Shown piece by piece: positions 26,768-35,438 of a stretch of DNA of 64,000 nt. Under the pieces are notes generated by a model. That model was not told the origin of the DNA, ran no database searches, and saw nothing but the letters and a program-made list of their open reading frames with translations. The stretch comes from Alteripontixanthobacter sp. (GTDB lineage Bacteria; Pseudomonadota; Alphaproteobacteria; Sphingomonadales; Sphingomonadaceae), in contig JBDVPM010000008.1 of assembly GCA_039968605.1 (NCBI GenBank), positions 1,726,968 to 1,790,967 on the forward strand, in the 5' to 3' direction. The position numbers and the translations under genes are program-made. Position 1 is the first letter of the stretch. Every line of letters begins with the position of its first letter.

Positions 26768-28108
26768 ATGGACTATGATCTGGCAGTAATCGGGACCGGA
26801 ACAGCGGCGATGGTATGCGCGATGCGTGTAGCGAAAGCCGGTAAAAGCGTTGCGGTTATCGATGAGAAACCCTTTGGTGGGACTTGCGCACTCAGAGGTT
26901 GTGACCCCAAAAAAATGTTAGTGGCCGGTGTGGAAGTGATCGACGCGCAGCAACGGATGGCTCCCCACGGAGTTGCAGGAGAAGCCCGAATAGACTGGCC
27001 CGAACTTATCGATTTCAAGCGCAGCTTCACTGATCCGGTGCCGGAAAAGCATGAGCAGCGATACAAAGAGGCTGGCATCGCCACGTTGCATGGCACCGCA
27101 AGCTTTTCCGGCTCCAATCGGCTGCGCGTTGGCGAGCGAGAATTGACCGCCAGCAATTTTCTCATCGCCACGGGGGCCAAGCCAAGGCGTCTCGACATTC
27201 CGGGCGAAGAACACCTCGTCGATAACGAGGACTTCCTCTCGCTGGCGGTCTTACCAAAGCGAATTGTCCTTGTCGGCGGCGGCTACATCGCGGCCGAGTT
27301 CGCCCATATCGCTGCCCGCGCAGGGGCAAAGGTTACCGTGGTGCAGCGTGGGCCCCGAATGTTGACCGGCTTCGAGCCGGAGCTGGTGGACTGGCTGATG
27401 GAAGCCTTCGATCGGATCGGAGTTTGTGTGGAGACCGATTTGGACGTGACTGCGATAGATCAGCGAGGTGACGACTATGTCGTTCACGCCGAAGGTGACG
27501 GCAGGGCAATGCAATTCGATGCCGATCTCGTCGTTCATGCTGCAGGGCGGGTTCCTGCCCTCGATCAACTCGATCTCAAGGCAGCGGGAATAGCTACCGA
27601 GAATGACAGGCTTAGCCTGAACGACTTCCTGCAAAGCGAAAGCAATACGGCAGTCTATGCGGCAGGCGATGCTGCTTCCAACGGGCCGCCGCTTACCCCG
27701 GTATCGAGCCACGATGCGAAGTTGGTTGCGGCCAACCTTATCGAGGGCAATCACAAGAAGCCCGACTACATCGGGGTGCCAAGCGTCGCTTTCACGCTTC
27801 CTCCCCTCGCTCGCGTAGGGTTGAGCGAAGAGGAGGCGAAAAAGGCGGGCCGAAGCTTTGAGGTTAAGTGCGGTCGCGCCTCGGATTGGTATACCGCAAG
27901 ACGGGTCGACGAACCCGTTTATGGCTACAAGACATTGGTCGAAGGCGATTCGGGTAAAATCCTCGGCGCCCATCTTGTCGGACCGCATGCGGAAGAGGTG
28001 ATCAACATCTTCGGCCTGGCGATCCGGCATGGGCTGACGGTGGAGGATCTTAAGACTACCATGTTCGCATATCCGACGGGCGCATCGGACATCGGCTATA
28101 TGCTCTAG
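26768..28108 (+). CDS. FAD-dependent pyridine nucleotide-disulfide oxidoreductase (mercuric reductase-like)
   Basis: 446 residues. FAD-binding GTGTAAMVCAMRVAKAGKSV, redox-active disulfide GGTCALRGCDPKK (Cys-x4-Cys), NAD(P)-binding VLVGGGYIAAEFAHIAARAG and VYAAGDAA define the glutathione reductase/MerA family. AGGAGG lies 7 bases before the ATG at 26768. It lacks both the N-terminal MerA metal-binding domain and the C-terminal Cys pair that MerA uses to pass Hg(II) to the active site; the end reads FAYPTGASDIGYML. It is convergent with merR (4-bp overlap) and so sits in a mercury module, but canonical Hg reduction is doubtful. Confidence 0.85.
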   Translation: MDYDLAVIGTGTAAMVCAMRVAKAGKSVAVIDEKPFGGTCALRGCDPKKMLVAGVEVIDAQQRMAPHGVAGEARIDWPELIDFKRSFTDPVPEKHEQRYKEAGIATLHGTASFSGSNRLRVGERELTASNFLIATGAKPRRLDIPGEEHLVDNEDFLSLAVLPKRIVLVGGGYIAAEFAHIAARAGAKVTVVQRGPRMLTGFEPELVDWLMEAFDRIGVCVETDLDVTAIDQRGDDYVVHAEGDGRAMQFDADLVVHAAGRVPALDQLDLKAAGIATENDRLSLNDFLQSESNTAVYAAGDAASNGPPLTPVSSHDAKLVAANLIEGNHKKPDYIGVPSVAFTLPPLARVGLSEEEAKKAGRSFEVKCGRASDWYTARRVDEPVYGYKTLVEGDSGKILGAHLVGPHAEEVINIFGLAIRHGLTVEDLKTTMFAYPTGASDIGYML

Positions 28109-28509
28109 CGGACTGGCTCCTCCAGCATATCGATCACTGCACAGTCGCTCACATGCGAACCGGAACATCTGTCGACGGTGGAGGCCAGCAGATCTTCAAG
28201 CCGCTTAAGGTCTTTTATCTTCCGGCGCACGTCTTCGAGGTGGTGCACCGCGATATCGCGCACTTCGTCACAACAAGCGTCTTCCGGGCCGCCCATATCG
28301 AGCAGCGCGCGAACTTCTTGGGGTGAGAATCCCAATTCTCGTGCTCGCTTGATGAACTTGAGCGATCGCAGATGCCTGTCGCCGAACACCCTGTGTCCGC
28401 CTTCGGTTCGCCCAGGTGCTTCAAGCAAGCCGACCTTTTCGAAGTAGCGGATGGTTTCGATATGCACCCCGGTTTTTCGAGCGAGTTCGCCGATCGACCA
28501 ATTTGCCAT
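28105..28509 (-). CDS. merR: MerR-type mercury-responsive regulator
   Basis: 134 residues. MerR HTH WSIGELARKTGVHIETIRYF and EGGHRVFGDRHLRSLKFIKR, a long dimerisation helix, and three cysteines in the MerR Hg(II) pattern: CC near residue 80 and C-x7-C (DRCSGSHVSDC) near the end, matching Cys82, Cys117 and Cys126 of Tn501 MerR. The start at 28509 removes an 18-residue tail. Divergent from the merT-like gene across a textbook operator. It would repress, and with Hg(II) activate, that promoter. Confidence 0.9.
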   Translation of the reverse strand: MANWSIGELARKTGVHIETIRYFEKVGLLEAPGRTEGGHRVFGDRHLRSLKFIKRARELGFSPQEVRALLDMGGPEDACCDEVRDIAVHHLEDVRRKIKDLKRLEDLLASTVDRCSGSHVSDCAVIDMLEEPVR

Positions 28510-28520
28510 GTCGAATTTCC

Positions 28521-28551
28521 TTGATCCTGTAGTCGCTACAGGTGGCAATAG
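28521..28551 (+). promoter_or_regulatory. MerR-type operator/promoter with 19-bp spacer
   Basis: A -35 TTGATC (28521-28526) and -10 CAATAG (28546-28551) are 19 bp apart, the over-long spacing that MerR regulators correct by unwinding DNA. The spacer holds the 7-3-7 palindrome CCTGTAG-TCG-CTACAGG (28526-28542). Transcription would start near 28558, downstream of the ATG at 28555, which points to the GTG at 28576 as the real merT start. Confidence 0.85.
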
Positions 28552-28575
28552 GCCATGGATCAATGGAGCTCAAAC

Positions 28576-28971
28576 GTGACCGACCGAGTTTTTAATGAAA
28601 TTGAAGCGGCGCAGCCGGGCGAGCGCGTTCTCGCTGTGAGCAGTGCCTTCACCGGTCTGGCCGCATTGATTTCGGGCGCGGCCTGCTGCGTTTTGCCTTT
28701 GGCACTGGCAGCCTTCGGTATCGGGTCGAGCGCTTTAGGTTTTCTTGTCCCCTACCATTGGCCGCTGACCATCGCCGCCCTTATCATCCTCGCGCTCGCC
28801 TGGGTGTTTCACTTACGAATATCGCGCAGCTGCGCGATCGATAATTGCGAAGCCTCATCGCGGATCAAAACGACTAGGATCGTCCTAATTACTGCGACGG
28901 TTGTAATCTTGATTTCGGCCTCATGGGGATTGTTCGAACAACCGCTGATGCGGTGGATAGGAAGCACCTGA
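28576..28971 (+). CDS. merT: MerT-like mercuric transport protein
   Basis: 131 residues with three or so membrane segments. SGAACCVLPLALAAFGIG carries the vicinal Cys pair in helix 1 that takes Hg(II) from the periplasm, and CAIDNC provides the cytosolic Cys pair as in MerT. The GTG start at 28576 has GGAG upstream and lies inside the predicted transcript; an ATG at 28555 does not. It imports Hg(II) for detoxification. The stop overlaps the next gene (TGATG). Confidence 0.82.
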   Translation: MTDRVFNEIEAAQPGERVLAVSSAFTGLAALISGAACCVLPLALAAFGIGSSALGFLVPYHWPLTIAALIILALAWVFHLRISRSCAIDNCEASSRIKTTRIVLITATVVILISASWGLFEQPLMRWIGST

Positions 28972-29192
28972 TGCAGATGTGTTCGACCATTACCTGCCCT
29001 GAGTGCGGTCGATCCACGACAGAGACCATGCCTACGAACGCGTGCTGGTTTTTCTATACTTGCCCGCATTGCCAAGTACGCTTGAAACCACTTGAGGGCG
29101 ATTGTTGCGTGTTCTGCTCGTTTGGTGATGTACCATGCCCGCCGATCCAAGAGGCCCGAGAAGAGGGGCGCGAATCCTCCTGTTGCGGATAG
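28971..29192 (+). CDS. GDCCVFCS(Y/F)-type cysteine-rich protein
   Basis: 73 residues with 12 cysteines: two CPxC knuckles (TCPEC, TCPHC) and the family signature GDCCVFCSFGDVPCPPIQ, ending SSCCG. Small proteins with this signature travel with merT in proteobacterial mer operons; their role is not known, though metal binding or transfer fits the cysteine content. It overlaps merT by one base, so the two are co-translated. Confidence 0.85.
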   Translation: MQMCSTITCPECGRSTTETMPTNACWFFYTCPHCQVRLKPLEGDCCVFCSFGDVPCPPIQEAREEGRESSCCG

Positions 29193-29213
29193 CAAAGCCG
29201 ATATTGTGTACCG

Positions 29214-29663
29214 TTACCGTTCAATTCGGTTGGCTACGGAGCGCGATGCCAGCTCAAGCGCGATGAGAGGGACAACGATCCACATTACGATCGGCACCAT
29301 ACCAATACCGAAAAGGGTGGGCATTTTTGCAGAATATCTCCACCCCCAAGCTGCGCCCGTTGCGAAGTGCTCCACCACCAGCGTGATGAGCAATCCTGTC
29401 ACAAGGAAAACGATGACCGGCTTCCGGTTACGGCTACTGAGCCAATAGCGATCGTTCACGGCCCATGCTGCAGCGAAATAGGCAAATACCATAATGCCCG
29501 CGTCACCGAGTGAAGCGAGGCTGCAATTGATGGTTGTTTCCCATGCTGAGAGTCGGCCCATCGCATAGAACGGCATCTGCAGCATTTCCCAGAGGAACGC
29601 GATCAGGTAGCCGTGAATCGCCAGCCAGGTTTCGGGTCTATCGAGTTTCATCAACGCTTTCAT
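29214..29663 (-). CDS. Small integral membrane protein
   Basis: 149 residues with four hydrophobic segments (HGYLIAFLWEMLQMPFYAMG; GIMVFAYFAAAWAV; PVIVFLVTGLLITLVVEHFA; GIGMVPIVMWIVVPLIALEL). No family function known to me. It starts on the last base of the P-type ATPase stop codon (TGATG at 29661-29665), so it is the last gene of the leftward copper operon and may help the ATPase. Confidence 0.75.
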   Translation of the reverse strand: MKALMKLDRPETWLAIHGYLIAFLWEMLQMPFYAMGRLSAWETTINCSLASLGDAGIMVFAYFAAAWAVNDRYWLSSRNRKPVIVFLVTGLLITLVVEHFATGAAWGWRYSAKMPTLFGIGMVPIVMWIVVPLIALELASRSVANRIER

Positions 29664-32047
29664 CAGGCGGGCTGTTCTGCAACGCCGTCGCTGGTCGACA
29701 ATCGCAGACCGCGCAGTCGCAACGCATTGGCAATCACCGAAACTGACGACAGGCTCATCGCTGCTGCCGCGATCATCGGGTTCAGCAATAGCCCGAAAGC
29801 CGGGAACAGCACCCCTGCGGCAACCGGGATGCCAAGCGTGTTGTAAGCAAATGCAAAGAACAGGTTTTGCCGAATGTTGCGCATCGTTGCACGCGACAGG
29901 ACGATAGCTTGCACCACGCCGGTCAGATCGCCGCGCACCAGCGTTACACCGGCACTTTTGATCGCGACATCGGTACCGGTTCCCATCGCAATACCCACAT
30001 CGGCCGCTGCGAGCGCTGGGGCGTCGTTGATTCCGTCGCCTGCCATGGCGACCCGGCGTCCTTCGGACTTCAGCCTCTCAACCTCGCGATGCTTGTCTTC
30101 GGGCGAGACGTTGGCGTGAACCTCGTCAATGCCCATTTCCCGCGCGACCGCTTCGGCCGTTCCGCGGCTGTCACCGGTCAACATGACCACGCGAATGTCG
30201 CGCGCGTGCAGTGCGGCGATGGCGTTTGCGCTGGTGGGTTTGATCGGATCCGCCACGGCAATCAGGCCGGCGGGTTTCCCGGCGAAAGCGACGAACATTA
30301 CCGTTTGACCCTTTCTCCGTCCGGATTCGGCAGAACCCAGCCAGCTTTCGTCGTCAATCCCGACCCGGAGCATCATCTTTTCGTTCCCGATCGCGACCCG
30401 ACGACCGTTCACATCCGCTTCGACACCCTCGCCCGTTGTCGAGGCAAGATCGGTCGCATCTGCCGGCGACACCCCTCGTGACCGCGCGCCCTCGACTATC
30501 GCGTGGGCCAGCGGATGCTCGCTGCCCATCTCGACCCCGGCGACCGCGGCAAGAAACTCGGTTTCGTCGATGCCCTCGACTGGGTCCACCGCCACCAGAT
30601 CGGGCTTGCCCATCGTCAAGGTGCCGGTCTTGTCGACGACCAGTGTATCGATCTTCTCCAGCGTCTCCAACGCTTCGGCATTACGGATCAGGATCCCGTG
30701 CTGCGCGCCCTTACCCGTGCCGGTCATCACCGACATCGGCGTCGCAAGACCCAATGCGCACGGGCACGCGATAATCAGGACCGCGATGGCGTTGACCAGT
30801 GCATAGGTAAGTGCTGGAGCGGGGCCCCATATCGCCCAAACAACAAATGTGACGACGGCGACCATTACCACGGCGGGCACGAACCAGCCTGCGACCTGAT
30901 CGGCCAAACGCTGTATCGGTGCGCGGCTACGCTGCGCCTCGGCCACCATCTGGACGATCTTGGACAGCATCGTGTCCTTGCCCACGTTCGTGGCCCGCAT
31001 GATGAACCCGCCGGTCTGATTGACTGTCCCGCCTATCACCGTGTCGCCGGCAGCCTTCTTCACCGGAAGCGGTTCTCCGCTGACCATGGATTCGTCGATG
31101 GCGCTTGATCCTTTCTCGATCTCCCCATCCACGGGCACCTTATCTCCGGGGCGAACACGCAGCCGATCGCCGGACTCTAGCTCGTCGAGCGGCACCTCCC
31201 GCTCGTCACCGCTCCCGAAGATTTTCACGGCTGACGGCGGTGCCAACTCGAGCAGAGCGCGCAATGCGCTCGACGTCGAACCGCGAGCCTTGAGTTCCAA
31301 TACCTGGCCCAGCAAGACCAGCGTGGTGATGACCGCTGCCGCTTCGTAATAAACACCCACCCGTCCGGAATGATCACGGAAGGCTGGCGGAAAGAGCTCA
31401 GGCATCGCGGTCGCCACCAGACTGAACAGATAAGCGATTCCAACACCGATACCGATCAGCGTGAACATGTTGAGGTTGCGTGTCTTCAGCGACTCCCACG
31501 CGCGGACAAAGAATGGCCAGCCGCCCCACAACACCACCGGAGTGGCGAGCACGAACTGCGCCCATTGCGCCCGGGCAGGTTCGATCAACTGGTCGAAACT
31601 GAGCCATGGGATCATGTCGCTCATCGCATAGACAAAGAGCGGCAGCGTCAGCAGCGCGCTCCACCAGAAGCGGCGGCGCATATCGACAAGCTCGGGATCG
31701 GGCCCGTCATCCAATGACACCGTTTCCGGTTCCAACGCCATGCCACAGATCGGGCAGGAGCCCGGGCCAGTTTGGCGGATCTCGGGATGCATTGGACAGG
31801 TGTAGATCGTGCCCTCGGGCATATCCTCGACGACGTTCAGGTGCTCGCCCGACAAGTACAGTTCGGGATCTGCACGAAACTTATCGTGGCAGCGCGATGA
31901 GCAGAAATAATGCCGGGCATTGTCGTGCTCAGTGACATGTTTCGCACCGTCGATCTTAACATCCATGCCGCAAACTGGGTCGACCGCGATACCCTCAAGG
32001 ACCGGCTCGCCGCCCCTATCGTTTGCGTGTGACCTGTCTTCGCTCAT
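29663..32047 (-). CDS. copA: Copper/silver-exporting P1B-type ATPase with YHS and metal-binding N-terminal domains
   Basis: 794 residues. An N-terminal YHS domain ([20 protein letters not shown] ... [11 protein letters not shown]), then a heavy-metal-binding motif ([20 protein letters not shown]), then an eight-helix P1B ATPase: the phosphatase motif VSGEP, the metal-channel CPC in [12 protein letters not shown] near residue 428, the phosphorylation site [10 protein letters not shown] near 468, and [10 protein letters not shown]. There is no classic GMxCxxC HMA domain. Exports Cu(I) or Ag(I) from cytoplasm to periplasm. Operon partner of the small membrane protein downstream. Confidence 0.93.
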   Translation of the reverse strand: MSEDRSHANDRGGEPVLEGIAVDPVCGMDVKIDGAKHVTEHDNARHYFCSSRCHDKFRADPELYLSGEHLNVVEDMPEGTIYTCPMHPEIRQTGPGSCPICGMALEPETVSLDDGPDPELVDMRRRFWWSALLTLPLFVYAMSDMIPWLSFDQLIEPARAQWAQFVLATPVVLWGGWPFFVRAWESLKTRNLNMFTLIGIGVGIAYLFSLVATAMPELFPPAFRDHSGRVGVYYEAAAVITTLVLLGQVLELKARGSTSSALRALLELAPPSAVKIFGSGDEREVPLDELESGDRLRVRPGDKVPVDGEIEKGSSAIDESMVSGEPLPVKKAAGDTVIGGTVNQTGGFIMRATNVGKDTMLSKIVQMVAEAQRSRAPIQRLADQVAGWFVPAVVMVAVVTFVVWAIWGPAPALTYALVNAIAVLIIACPCALGLATPMSVMTGTGKGAQHGILIRNAEALETLEKIDTLVVDKTGTLTMGKPDLVAVDPVEGIDETEFLAAVAGVEMGSEHPLAHAIVEGARSRGVSPADATDLASTTGEGVEADVNGRRVAIGNEKMMLRVGIDDESWLGSAESGRRKGQTVMFVAFAGKPAGLIAVADPIKPTSANAIAALHARDIRVVMLTGDSRGTAEAVAREMGIDEVHANVSPEDKHREVERLKSEGRRVAMAGDGINDAPALAAADVGIAMGTGTDVAIKSAGVTLVRGDLTGVVQAIVLSRATMRNIRQNLFFAFAYNTLGIPVAAGVLFPAFGLLLNPMIAAAAMSLSSVSVIANALRLRGLRLSTSDGVAEQPA

Positions 32048-32165
32048 GGACGCCTCCTTCTTGATTTTCGCCGGAGGTCTCGCGCCAATTAGATCGGGCG
32101 CGAGACCCCCATCTTCCTATGTAACCCTGTAATTCGACGGATCCGAAGGAACGACTGCTTGCAGC

Positions 32166-32639
32166 TTAACTGGTGCAGTTCGAAAATCCACGGAACCCGA
32201 GTTCGTTTGAAGCTCCAGATATCCGGACAACCATTGTAGCTTCGTCATCAGATCCTTCGCCTTCGCGCATTTCGACTGTCAGGCCCTCGCCGGTGAAAGA
32301 TTGGTCCTCGGTCGCGGGGATCATCACTAGCTTCCCATTCAGCTTGAGGGTGCCCTCCCGTTTGATTCCGCCATAGACGAAGGTCGGGTAGCCCACGCGG
32401 TCCATGCGAAATACGCACCGCCCGCCCGTACCACCAATGCTGGCCACATCCGCTTCGGTCAAAATGCCGGGGTAAAGCGACCCGGGAGCGGCATTGCTGA
32501 GCGCAGACGCCGCATTCTCCTGCGGTGCGGCTTCCGGTGGAGATTCCAAATCTGCGCGGCGATCATTGCCCGGCGCGGAATTCGAGTTACAAGCTGCCAG
32601 CCCCAGAACGAGCAGGCCAATCGTAATTGTTTTTATCAT
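32166..32639 (-). CDS. Small lipoprotein in the copper operon
   Basis: 157 residues. Lipobox LAAC at about residue 17, a disordered Asn/Pro/Ala stretch, then a beta-rich domain (RCVFRMDRVGYPTFVYGG; GKLVMIPATEDQSFTGEGLT) with two conserved-looking Cys (RCVF and FSNCTS) that could form a disulfide. No family recognised. The ATG at 32639 overlaps the DUF305 stop (ATGA). Exposed in the periplasm. Confidence 0.75.
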   Translation of the reverse strand: MIKTITIGLLVLGLAACNSNSAPGNDRRADLESPPEAAPQENAASALSNAAPGSLYPGILTEADVASIGGTGGRCVFRMDRVGYPTFVYGGIKREGTLKLNGKLVMIPATEDQSFTGEGLTVEMREGEGSDDEATMVVRISGASNELGFRGFSNCTS

Positions 32640-33154
32640 TGTGCTTGCTCCTGTACTTTTTCGGTTGGTCGTGGGCCGTTCTCGGAAATGTCCTCGATCA
32701 GGTAGCGCATCTCAGCAATTTCGCGGCGCTGGGCGACAATAATGTCCTGTGCCAGCTTTCTGACACGCGGATCTCGTAAATTGGAGCGTTCGCTGGTCAT
32801 AACGGCGATGGAATGATGCGGGATCATCCCCTTCATGTAATTGATATCTGCAACTGTCGTCTGCGAACGAACCAGCCACAGGGCGAGCGAAAATACGACT
32901 GCGGCAACCCCGAGGATGATCAAGTTCTTGCTGATGTTGCCATACATTGACCACATGAATGCGAGCATGATGACAGCCATGACAGCGCCCATGACAAATG
33001 CCATCCAGAAGCGTGTCTCGCTGAAGAAGACGTGATCGATGGAATAGGTGTTCAAATACATCAGGCCGTACATGACGACGGTCGAGGTCGCGATCATCAG
33101 CATGAAGCGAACATAATTCCCTCCACCGCCAGAATGGGTTTTCGATTGATTCAT
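32636..33154 (-). CDS. DUF305 membrane protein
   Basis: 172 residues: three hydrophobic segments (about 20-40, 45-65, 72-92), then the periplasmic DUF305 signature NYMKGMIPHHSIAVMTSERS and QDIIVAQRREIAEMRYLIED. DUF305 proteins are common in copper clusters, and the Met/His residues of MKGMIPHH suggest metal binding. The start at 33154 overlaps the ion-channel-like stop. Position in the operon argues for periplasmic copper handling. Confidence 0.85.
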   Translation of the reverse strand: MNQSKTHSGGGGNYVRFMLMIATSTVVMYGLMYLNTYSIDHVFFSETRFWMAFVMGAVMAVIMLAFMWSMYGNISKNLIILGVAAVVFSLALWLVRSQTTVADINYMKGMIPHHSIAVMTSERSNLRDPRVRKLAQDIIVAQRREIAEMRYLIEDISENGPRPTEKVQEQAQ

Positions 33155-33564
33155 TGCTTGTCCCCTTTCTTCATCATGGACCACAAAAGCTGCGCCGAGC
33201 AGCTGATAAGCGCGAAGCCGGTGAGTGCTTCAACACCTGCTATGACCCGCAGGTGTTGGGTCGGGTAGATGTCCCCTAGGCCAAGCGTCGTGATATTGAT
33301 CAGCGAGAAATAGAAGTAATCCATCCAGCCCATCGCCGAGACCTTGTCGAAGCTGCCAAGTCCCAATTCATTGCCCAACCAGAAACCGCCACCAAACCAA
33401 GCTGCGACGATCAGGTGAGAAAATAATACCAGCAAGGAGACTGCGGCTTTGGTCGCAAAGCTGTCACTCTTGCCCAGCCATTCATGGCCCCGCTGCAAGA
33501 TTGACAGGTGCGAGAGTATCGCACCCAGGAACAGTGCTGTCGAGAGAAGGAGGGCTGTGATCAA
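33151..33564 (-). CDS. Two-helix potassium-channel-like membrane protein
   Basis: 137 residues with two or three outer helices and a pore segment INITTLGLGDIYPT resembling the K+ selectivity filter (TxGxGD) followed by a final helix, so of the ion_trans_2 type, without a cytosolic RCK domain. I place the start at TTG 33564, which overlaps the stop of the DUF5676 gene (TTGA) and has GGGAGA upstream; an ATG at 33678 would bury 38 residues in that gene. Its role in metal resistance is unknown. Confidence 0.72.
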   Translation of the reverse strand: MITALLLSTALFLGAILSHLSILQRGHEWLGKSDSFATKAAVSLLVLFSHLIVAAWFGGGFWLGNELGLGSFDKVSAMGWMDYFYFSLINITTLGLGDIYPTQHLRVIAGVEALTGFALISCSAQLLWSMMKKGDKQ

Positions 33565-33836
33565 GCGCTCTTCTCCCGTCCGAAAAACGCATAGATCGGC
33601 ACGATCAGGATGGCGATGTACCAGCCATAAAGGAAGCTGCCGATAGCTCCTGCGATGAAGCCTTGCCAGGTTATCCACTCAAAGCCGGGCAGGAGCGGGG
33701 CCCAGGCTTCATGCATGTGGAAACGGGCGGGAGAAAGCAGGCCAAAGGCCACGCAGATCAGATAACTCAGCAGCAGGAAGGTGCTGAGTGTCCACCCCCA
33801 CCTGACAATTGTTTTTCGCTTCGATCCAGTAATCAC
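33561..33836 (-). CDS. DUF5676 family membrane protein
   Basis: 91 residues, two membrane helices. The first is WTLSTFLLLSYLICVAFGLL; the second is WQGFIAGAIGSFLYGWYIAI with the following PIYAFF, the pattern of DUF5676. Members are small inner-membrane proteins that recur in copper resistance clusters; function unknown. Overlaps the channel-like gene downstream. Confidence 0.8.
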   Translation of the reverse strand: MITGSKRKTIVRWGWTLSTFLLLSYLICVAFGLLSPARFHMHEAWAPLLPGFEWITWQGFIAGAIGSFLYGWYIAILIVPIYAFFGREKSA

Positions 33837-33943
33837 GGCTTATCTCTCTCCTCAGCGCACTGGTACAGGCGGACAGTGTAACCAACCCTAGCGGTGGTGC
33901 AGCTCGGCGCTCCTGCGCATTGGCTCGTCTGGAAAACAGGCAT

Positions 33944-34345
33944 TCATTCGTGCCCCCCTCTCATATCGTCCATGTTGCGTTCGGACATCGATCCCATATC
34001 ATGACCGGCATGTGGATCGGGCGGTCCGGTGACTTCTGGTTCTACTGGGGTAGGCGGTGGAATTGCCGGGCTTCTGGCAGGTGCAGGCGATGGCCGAGGC
34101 TTGGCTGCGGTGGCGGGGCTGCTCGACGGCTCGGGCGTGACTGTCGCCGGTCCGCTTGCGCTTCCCGGGATAGAGCCATTCTCGCCAGACTCAGGCACAA
34201 CTTCTGAAAGCACGTCGTCGTCAGGTGCGACAGCACCGTCGCTCTCTGTCGGCGACGCAGATTGCTGGTCGCAGGCAGCGAGCCCGAACAGTGCAGCGCC
34301 GAGTAGCAAAGCCGCGGGGGTCTTGGAGAATGGGCCAAATGTCAT
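33944..34345 (-). CDS. Lipoprotein with C-terminal His/Met metal-binding tail
   Basis: 133 residues. Lipobox LAAC near residue 26, a disordered Pro/Ser/Ala-rich body, and a tail DPHAGHDMGSMSERNMDDMR rich in His and Met as in copper-binding periplasmic proteins. GAAGGAA lies 5 bases before the ATG at 34345, which fixes the start. Probably a lipid-anchored copper scavenger (inference). Confidence 0.75.
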   Translation of the reverse strand: MTFGPFSKTPAALLLGAALFGLAACDQQSASPTESDGAVAPDDDVLSEVVPESGENGSIPGSASGPATVTPEPSSSPATAAKPRPSPAPARSPAIPPPTPVEPEVTGPPDPHAGHDMGSMSERNMDDMRGGHE

Positions 34346-34355
34346 GGAATTTCCT

Positions 34356-35006
34356 TCAGAGCCAAGAGAGGCCAAGGTGGTTTTGTCCGTGCGCGAGTTC
34401 ACCGCCAAGAAACCCTTGGACGAGGATAAGGAGGGTCATGAGAAACAGACCTGCCCGCAGCGAAGTCCTCGTGGCACTTGTTCGCCTCACAATCAGAACA
34501 AGCGCCAGGCCAAGGATAGCGATTAGCATTCCGTTCCATCGGTGAATTTGCATCACCGTGTCGCCGCCAAACCATAAGCCGGTGTGTATCCATCCGAAGG
34601 TTGCCGCGAGTATCCCGCCAGCTGCGCCGCCGTAGATCAGAACACTAATGGCCGGCTCCACAGTGTCCTTGCCACGAAGCACAAACAGCTCAGCCAGCGC
34701 CGCCATCAGGAACAGGGCCACCGGGAAATGCACAGTGGCTGGATGCAATTTGGCCAAAAATGCGAAGAAGCCTGCGTTGTCGCTTTCGTGTTCACTTGCG
34801 TTGCTGCCAGCGCTTCCTTCGCCCGGGACGGGTTCGCCTGGTGCAATCTGCGAACTGTGCATACCCTCCTTGCCTGCCATCTTGTCCGGTTGCGCGGGCA
34901 CCTGCGCGCTTGGCGCGTCACCGTGAACTACGTCGCCGTGCGCAAGAGCCGGGCTAGCCGAAAGAAAGGCTGCGCAAATGAGCATGAAGATATGGGCTAA
35001 TTTCAT
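34356..35006 (-). CDS. DUF2231 membrane protein with signal peptide
   Basis: 216 residues. A signal peptide ending ASPALA-H, a His-containing periplasmic stretch (HGDVVHGDAPS), then four helices beginning with KLHPATVHFPVALFL, the DUF2231 signature, and ending in GELAHGQNHLGL. First gene of the leftward copper operon, 150 bp from the divergent sigma-factor cluster. DUF2231 proteins are found beside copper and respiratory genes; no activity is established. Confidence 0.82.
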   Translation of the reverse strand: MKLAHIFMLICAAFLSASPALAHGDVVHGDAPSAQVPAQPDKMAGKEGMHSSQIAPGEPVPGEGSAGSNASEHESDNAGFFAFLAKLHPATVHFPVALFLMAALAELFVLRGKDTVEPAISVLIYGGAAGGILAATFGWIHTGLWFGGDTVMQIHRWNGMLIAILGLALVLIVRRTSATRTSLRAGLFLMTLLILVQGFLGGELAHGQNHLGLSWL

Positions 35007-35072
35007 TTCGGCTGTTGGTCTTTCACGGCGGGTTAACGGGCCTTATGCTTGCTGTTACGCAGCCCGTGCGGC

Positions 35073-35101
35073 CTTCCCTCATCAAAAATTTTTGAGGGAA
35101 G
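35073..35101. promoter_or_regulatory. Palindrome in the divergent intergenic region
   Basis: CTTCCCTCA (35073-35081) and TGAGGGAAG (35093-35101) are a perfect 9-bp inverted repeat around an AT-rich centre, midway between the two divergent operons. Just downstream GGAAAC (35121-35126), then 15 bp, then GGTC resembles an ECF-sigma promoter for the rightward operon. Either could be a control point. Confidence 0.5.
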
Positions 35102-35156
35102 CTGGCAGACGGGACGTAATGGAAACGATTATCAAGCGAAGGGTCGGCCACCGCAC

Positions 35157-35438
35157 GTGACACAAAAACTGGAACCTGTTCTGCATGCTCTTGCGAACGA
35201 CACTTCATTGGATTTGTCGAGCAGCGGACTTATGGAAGGCGTGTGGGAACGCGTGGGCGCTGCGACAGCGCGGCGGGAACGCACCATGCGAAGTGCACTT
35301 TTCGTGGGCCTGTTCGTAATTGGGCTGGGCGTCGGGACACTGACCGTACAGCCGTCGGTTTACGCGAAGGACGCCTCGTACCAGGTTTTTAACGACGCGC
35401 GGCTCTCACCCGCAGCCTTGCTGCATGTCGATTCATGA
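35157..35438 (+). CDS. CnrY-like membrane anti-sigma factor
   Basis: 93 residues: about 45 cytosolic residues, one helix (SALFVGLFVIGLGVGTLTV) and a short periplasmic tail. This is the size and layout of CnrY/NccY anti-sigma factors, and the next two genes are a CnrX-like sensor and an ECF sigma factor. The call leans on layout and context more than sequence. The GTG at 35157 overlaps the stop of a 13-codon frame that starts at 35119. The stop overlaps the sensor start (ATGA). Confidence 0.65.
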   Translation: MTQKLEPVLHALANDTSLDLSSSGLMEGVWERVGAATARRERTMRSALFVGLFVIGLGVGTLTVQPSVYAKDASYQVFNDARLSPAALLHVDS

